Below the pieces are notes generated by a model that did not search any database, was not told where the DNA came from, and saw nothing but the letters and a program-made list of their open reading frames with translations. Source: Chrysomallon squamiferum (lineage: Eukaryota; Mollusca; Gastropoda; Neomphalida; Peltospiridae). From it: a stretch of DNA of 15,000 nucleotides. Positions 9,455-15,000 of the stretch are shown one piece after another (position 1 is the first letter of the stretch; every line of letters begins with the position of its first letter). The stretch covers positions 8,212,538-8,227,537 of the forward strand of contig CM022667.1 in assembly GCA_012295275.1 (NCBI GenBank), read 5' to 3'. A program made the translations under genes and the position numbers.

Positions 9455-9729
9455 ACTACGTAATAAGAAATACTGGAGGAATGAAAATTGTCTGAGAATT
9501 TAAAGATAATTAGAATGAAAGTATTTCATGAATGATCTAAAATGTACCTGGACTAAAGGACTAGTTTGCTGTTGTTTGATACAATGACTAATGTGCTTAT
9601 TACAATCATGCTTGATAAGAAATTGTATTTTTTTTTATCAAAGATATTACCTTTACCTCTAGAGCTATTGTTTTGTTACTATGACAACACGGTTAATGAA
9701 AATCATTCATGCACTGATTGGTGAAGAGT

Positions 9730-12321
<2,592 letters not shown>

Positions 12322-12486
12322 TTACATTTACAGACAAATAAATATGTATTTAAAAGATGCAGTATTTTTATATTATTTCACTGATTTCCTATATGTACGA
12401 TGGTTTGGGAATCAGAACTTGCAGATTATGTTAAATCAACTTATCTGAAATAATCCAGAATCTTTGCTTAACAAATATCAATCATA

Positions 12487-12489
<3 letters not shown>

Positions 12490-12534
<45 letters not shown>

Positions 12535-12598
12535 AATAATTGACAGGTGAAGACTGGTGATCAGTTTAACCAAACAATCTCTTGAATACATATATCCA

Positions 12599-12629
<31 letters not shown>
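12490..12629. repeat. Inverted pair of (GT)n and (CA)n arrays
   Basis: A perfect GT run (12491-12532) faces a perfect CA run (12601-12629) across 68 bases. In a transcript the two could pair as a stem of nearly 30 bp. Confidence 0.9.
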
Positions 12630-12631
<2 letters not shown>

Positions 12632-12954
12632 ATACATATACACATGGATATACACACAAAGACACACATATTCACACAGATACAGACACATACTTATAGA
12701 CACACACACAGAGTTACATAGACACACAAAGTTTCATAAGCTATCTGTGTCTAACATTACAGCTGTACTCTCATAGTTCAGTTACTACGGTTACGGTGAT
12801 GAGTCAGGGAGCTGTGTGTTATAATACACAACCTGTTTCCTAGATCTGTACCTGTAGATCAAAGTGGCAGGTGAGCTGACTTTCATCAGGTACATAAATA
12901 TAACTATGTTTCACATTTTATTAGAGCACTTTAGCGTTTTAAGATTGGAGAAGG

Positions 12955-13024
12955 TATGTGTGTGTGTTTTGTTGTTTGTGTGTGTGTGTGTGTGTGTGAC
13001 TGTGTGTGCCTGTGTCTGTCTGTC

Positions 13025-13055
<31 letters not shown>

Positions 13056-13083
13056 TTGTGTGAATATATCTGTGTGTGTGTGT
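12955..13083. repeat. GT-rich microsatellite with CTGT block
   Basis: GT repeats are interrupted by TTTTGTTG and by CTGTCTGTCTGT. Confidence 0.9.
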
Positions 13084-13279
13084 ATAATTATCTTCATATT
13101 TACAGATGTATTTGTTAGTTGGAATCAGTATGCAAGCATGAACTGATGTTTATAGTTATAATAATATATGAACTGATTTTTAACCATGAAGGATAATATA
13201 AATTTTTAATTTTAAAACAAAGTAAATAAATGTCACCTAAAATTTATTCATGTAACACCAAAATTATTTTGAAAGTAGT

Positions 13280-13303
13280 CACACACACACACACACATAC
13301 ACC

Positions 13304-13351
<48 letters not shown>

Positions 13352-13365
13352 TACACACAGATACA
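13280..13365. repeat. (CA)n microsatellite
   Basis: A near-perfect CA run with one CATACACCG interruption and ending in CAGATA repeats. It is complementary in sense to the GT array about 200 bases to its left. Confidence 0.95.
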
Positions 13366-13849
13366 TCTTCAAAACTCTGACTGAAGAACAATCTGATTGT
13401 CTAACAAGCTCTGTAATGTTCAAATCTGAGATAAGAAACAAAGAAAGCTGCCAAACGAATACGCTGAAAATACCAACATGTACAAAAAAGAAGAAAGCTG
13501 TAGAAAATGTGAAGTTTAGTGAAAGCAGAAAGTCTGAGGAAATTGTGGATTCTTGTGCTTAAAAAGTGAATAAATAATGTGTTGTGACAGCTTATCACAA
13601 AAATACATCAATGTCAGACTGTACAGAGTTTCTTAATTCTACTACTTTTTGTTGCTAAATATAAACACTGGTACAAGCTTCTCAACAGCCAAGCAAGTCA
13701 TTTTCATCTTTCATTAAAGCTCAGTTCTGAGAAAATAATATATTTGAGTACAGACAAGATTTCATAAGCTATGTTTGATAAAGTGTTGTGTGTTTTCTGT
13801 AACCATTTGTAACCACTGCAGTAATCTTAAAACTTTTGTGTGTCATTTT

Positions 13850-14065
13850 ATTCTTATTATTACAATTATTTTTGTCAATATTTAATTTTACATTATTATT
13901 ATTATTAGTTTTATCCTTTTCAATTATTATTGCTATTTGTTTATGTATTTATTATTATTATCATTATGACTGCTATTATCAGTATCATTATCATTATCAC
14001 CATCATTACATGATTACTGTTATCCTTATTATTATTACTATTGTGACTGTACTTACTAATTATTA

Positions 14066-14124
<59 letters not shown>

Positions 14125-14180
14125 TTTTTATTATATTATTATTACTAACTTATTAACTATTATTATTATTTTATTTTTGC
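13850..14180. repeat. TTA/ATT trinucleotide-rich region
   Basis: Interrupted TTA and CATTAT triplets culminate in a near-perfect (TTA)n run at about 14063-14110 and a TATT tetranucleotide run beside it. Confidence 0.9.
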
Positions 14181-14368
14181 AGGGCTAACTGAGGTAATTT
14201 AAACCTGGAAGTAAGTTCACAAACTAAAAGAGGAGTTTGTCACTGGTTACTGTGTGTGTAGTAAGGAATGTGTCACATGACTGTCACCTGCCTAGCCCAG
14301 TGTTTGCTGTTTACACTCAGCTACATCAATCTTCTCTCTTCCCAAACAACAACAAACCTCTTTAGATG

Positions 14369-14512
14369 ATTTGTGTGTGTGTCTGTCTGTGTGTGTATGC
14401 ATGTGTATTTGTGTTTTTAGGTGTGTATATATACATATATATATATGTATGTGTATCTGTGTATGTTTGTATGTATGTATGTGTGTGTGTATTTGTGTGT
14501 GCATTCTTGCAT
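14369..14512. repeat. GT/ATGT-rich microsatellite with a central AT block
   Basis: GT and ATGT repeats flank a TATATACATATATATATATG core. The cysteine/valine-rich open frames in all three plus-strand frames are repeat artefacts. Confidence 0.85.
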
Positions 14513-14736
14513 CATGCATGTTTTATTCAGCACAATGTATTTGTGTGAGTATAAGCATGTATGTAGGTTTCAGTATCTGTATAAGTGCACTTTATCTACT
14601 AGATATGTACACAAGAGCTCAGATTTCCACTTCGCCCCTGTTTCCATTAATCACACTACACTGACAGCATCAACTCTGTCAACAATTTAACATTGTCTGA
14701 ACTGCACATAGCATTTACATTACCCTATTTCCTCAC

Positions 14737-14925
14737 ACCACACACTCACAAACACAAACATACAACTTTAAACACACTAACAAACACATATAAAAGTATA
14801 TTCTTACACACATCCATATATACACATACACATATACATACATGCATACAGATTCACAAAAATATATATTCATTTACTTTTAAATAACAGACACATATAC
14901 ACATTCACACACACACACACACCTA
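14737..14925. repeat. Imperfect CA/CATA repeat
   Basis: CA-rich sequence (ACACA, CATACA, CACACT) with a perfect CA stretch near 14906-14922. The plus-strand frame through it has no domain. Confidence 0.8.
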
Positions 14926-15000
14926 AATATCCATTTTTATATCCTAATCACCTTTAGGATAAAAACCAGCACAGATACAGTAACACAAAACTTAGCTTGT

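Larger units (their letters stand above)
3838..9729. other. Interval between the two genes, no convincing complete gene
   Basis: This stretch separates the tubulin stop codon from the first identified BPHL-like exon. It must contain the tubulin 3' UTR at its right end and probably the missing first exon(s) and promoter of the BPHL-like gene. What is visible is mostly simple repeats and two degenerate mobile elements, listed separately. The patch 5940-6120 is richer in GC and CpG than its surroundings. The open frames here read through homopolymers or microsatellites and have no recognisable domains. Confidence 0.6.

Overview
The window is nuclear DNA of an animal, most likely an invertebrate. 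It is AT-rich and full of microsatellites (CA/GT, CT/GA, TTA, AT). Its two recognisable genes are broken by GT-AG introns, with exons joining in matching phase. Both proteins belong to conserved animal families. I favour a lophotrochozoan such as a mollusc from the general look of the DNA, but nothing here proves a phylum. No bacterial features, CRISPR array or intact transposase gene were seen.

Both genes lie on the minus strand. (1) At 795-3837 lie six exons of a BPHL/valacyclovir-hydrolase-like alpha/beta hydrolase. They cover the whole catalytic domain (259 residues) with an intact Ser-Asp-His triad; the first coding exon, with the start codon, is not securely found. (2) At 9730-12297 lie the last three coding exons of a beta-tubulin (residues 20-451). 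The first exon, coding for about 19 residues, is not in the window, so the intron 12298-15000 runs off the right edge.

Between the genes, 3838-9729 holds no convincing complete gene. It contains long simple repeats, a degenerate element with terminal inverted repeats (about 6325-6597), a degenerate tRNA-derived element (about 8993-9095), a short tandem repeat with a perfect 18-bp palindrome beside it, and a GC-richer patch near 5940-6120 that could belong to a 5' end.

The most notable structure is in tubulin intron 2 (11115-12188). The splice acceptor and the first 33 bases of the following exon have been amplified into 12 tandem copies of 58-59 bp (11082-11778). Each copy carries a CTAG acceptor, 33 bases of exon-like sequence whose length is a multiple of three, and a 25-26 base GT...AG spacer. 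The real acceptor therefore competes with 11 near-identical upstream decoys. The two genes have no evident functional link; they are simply neighbours on one strand.
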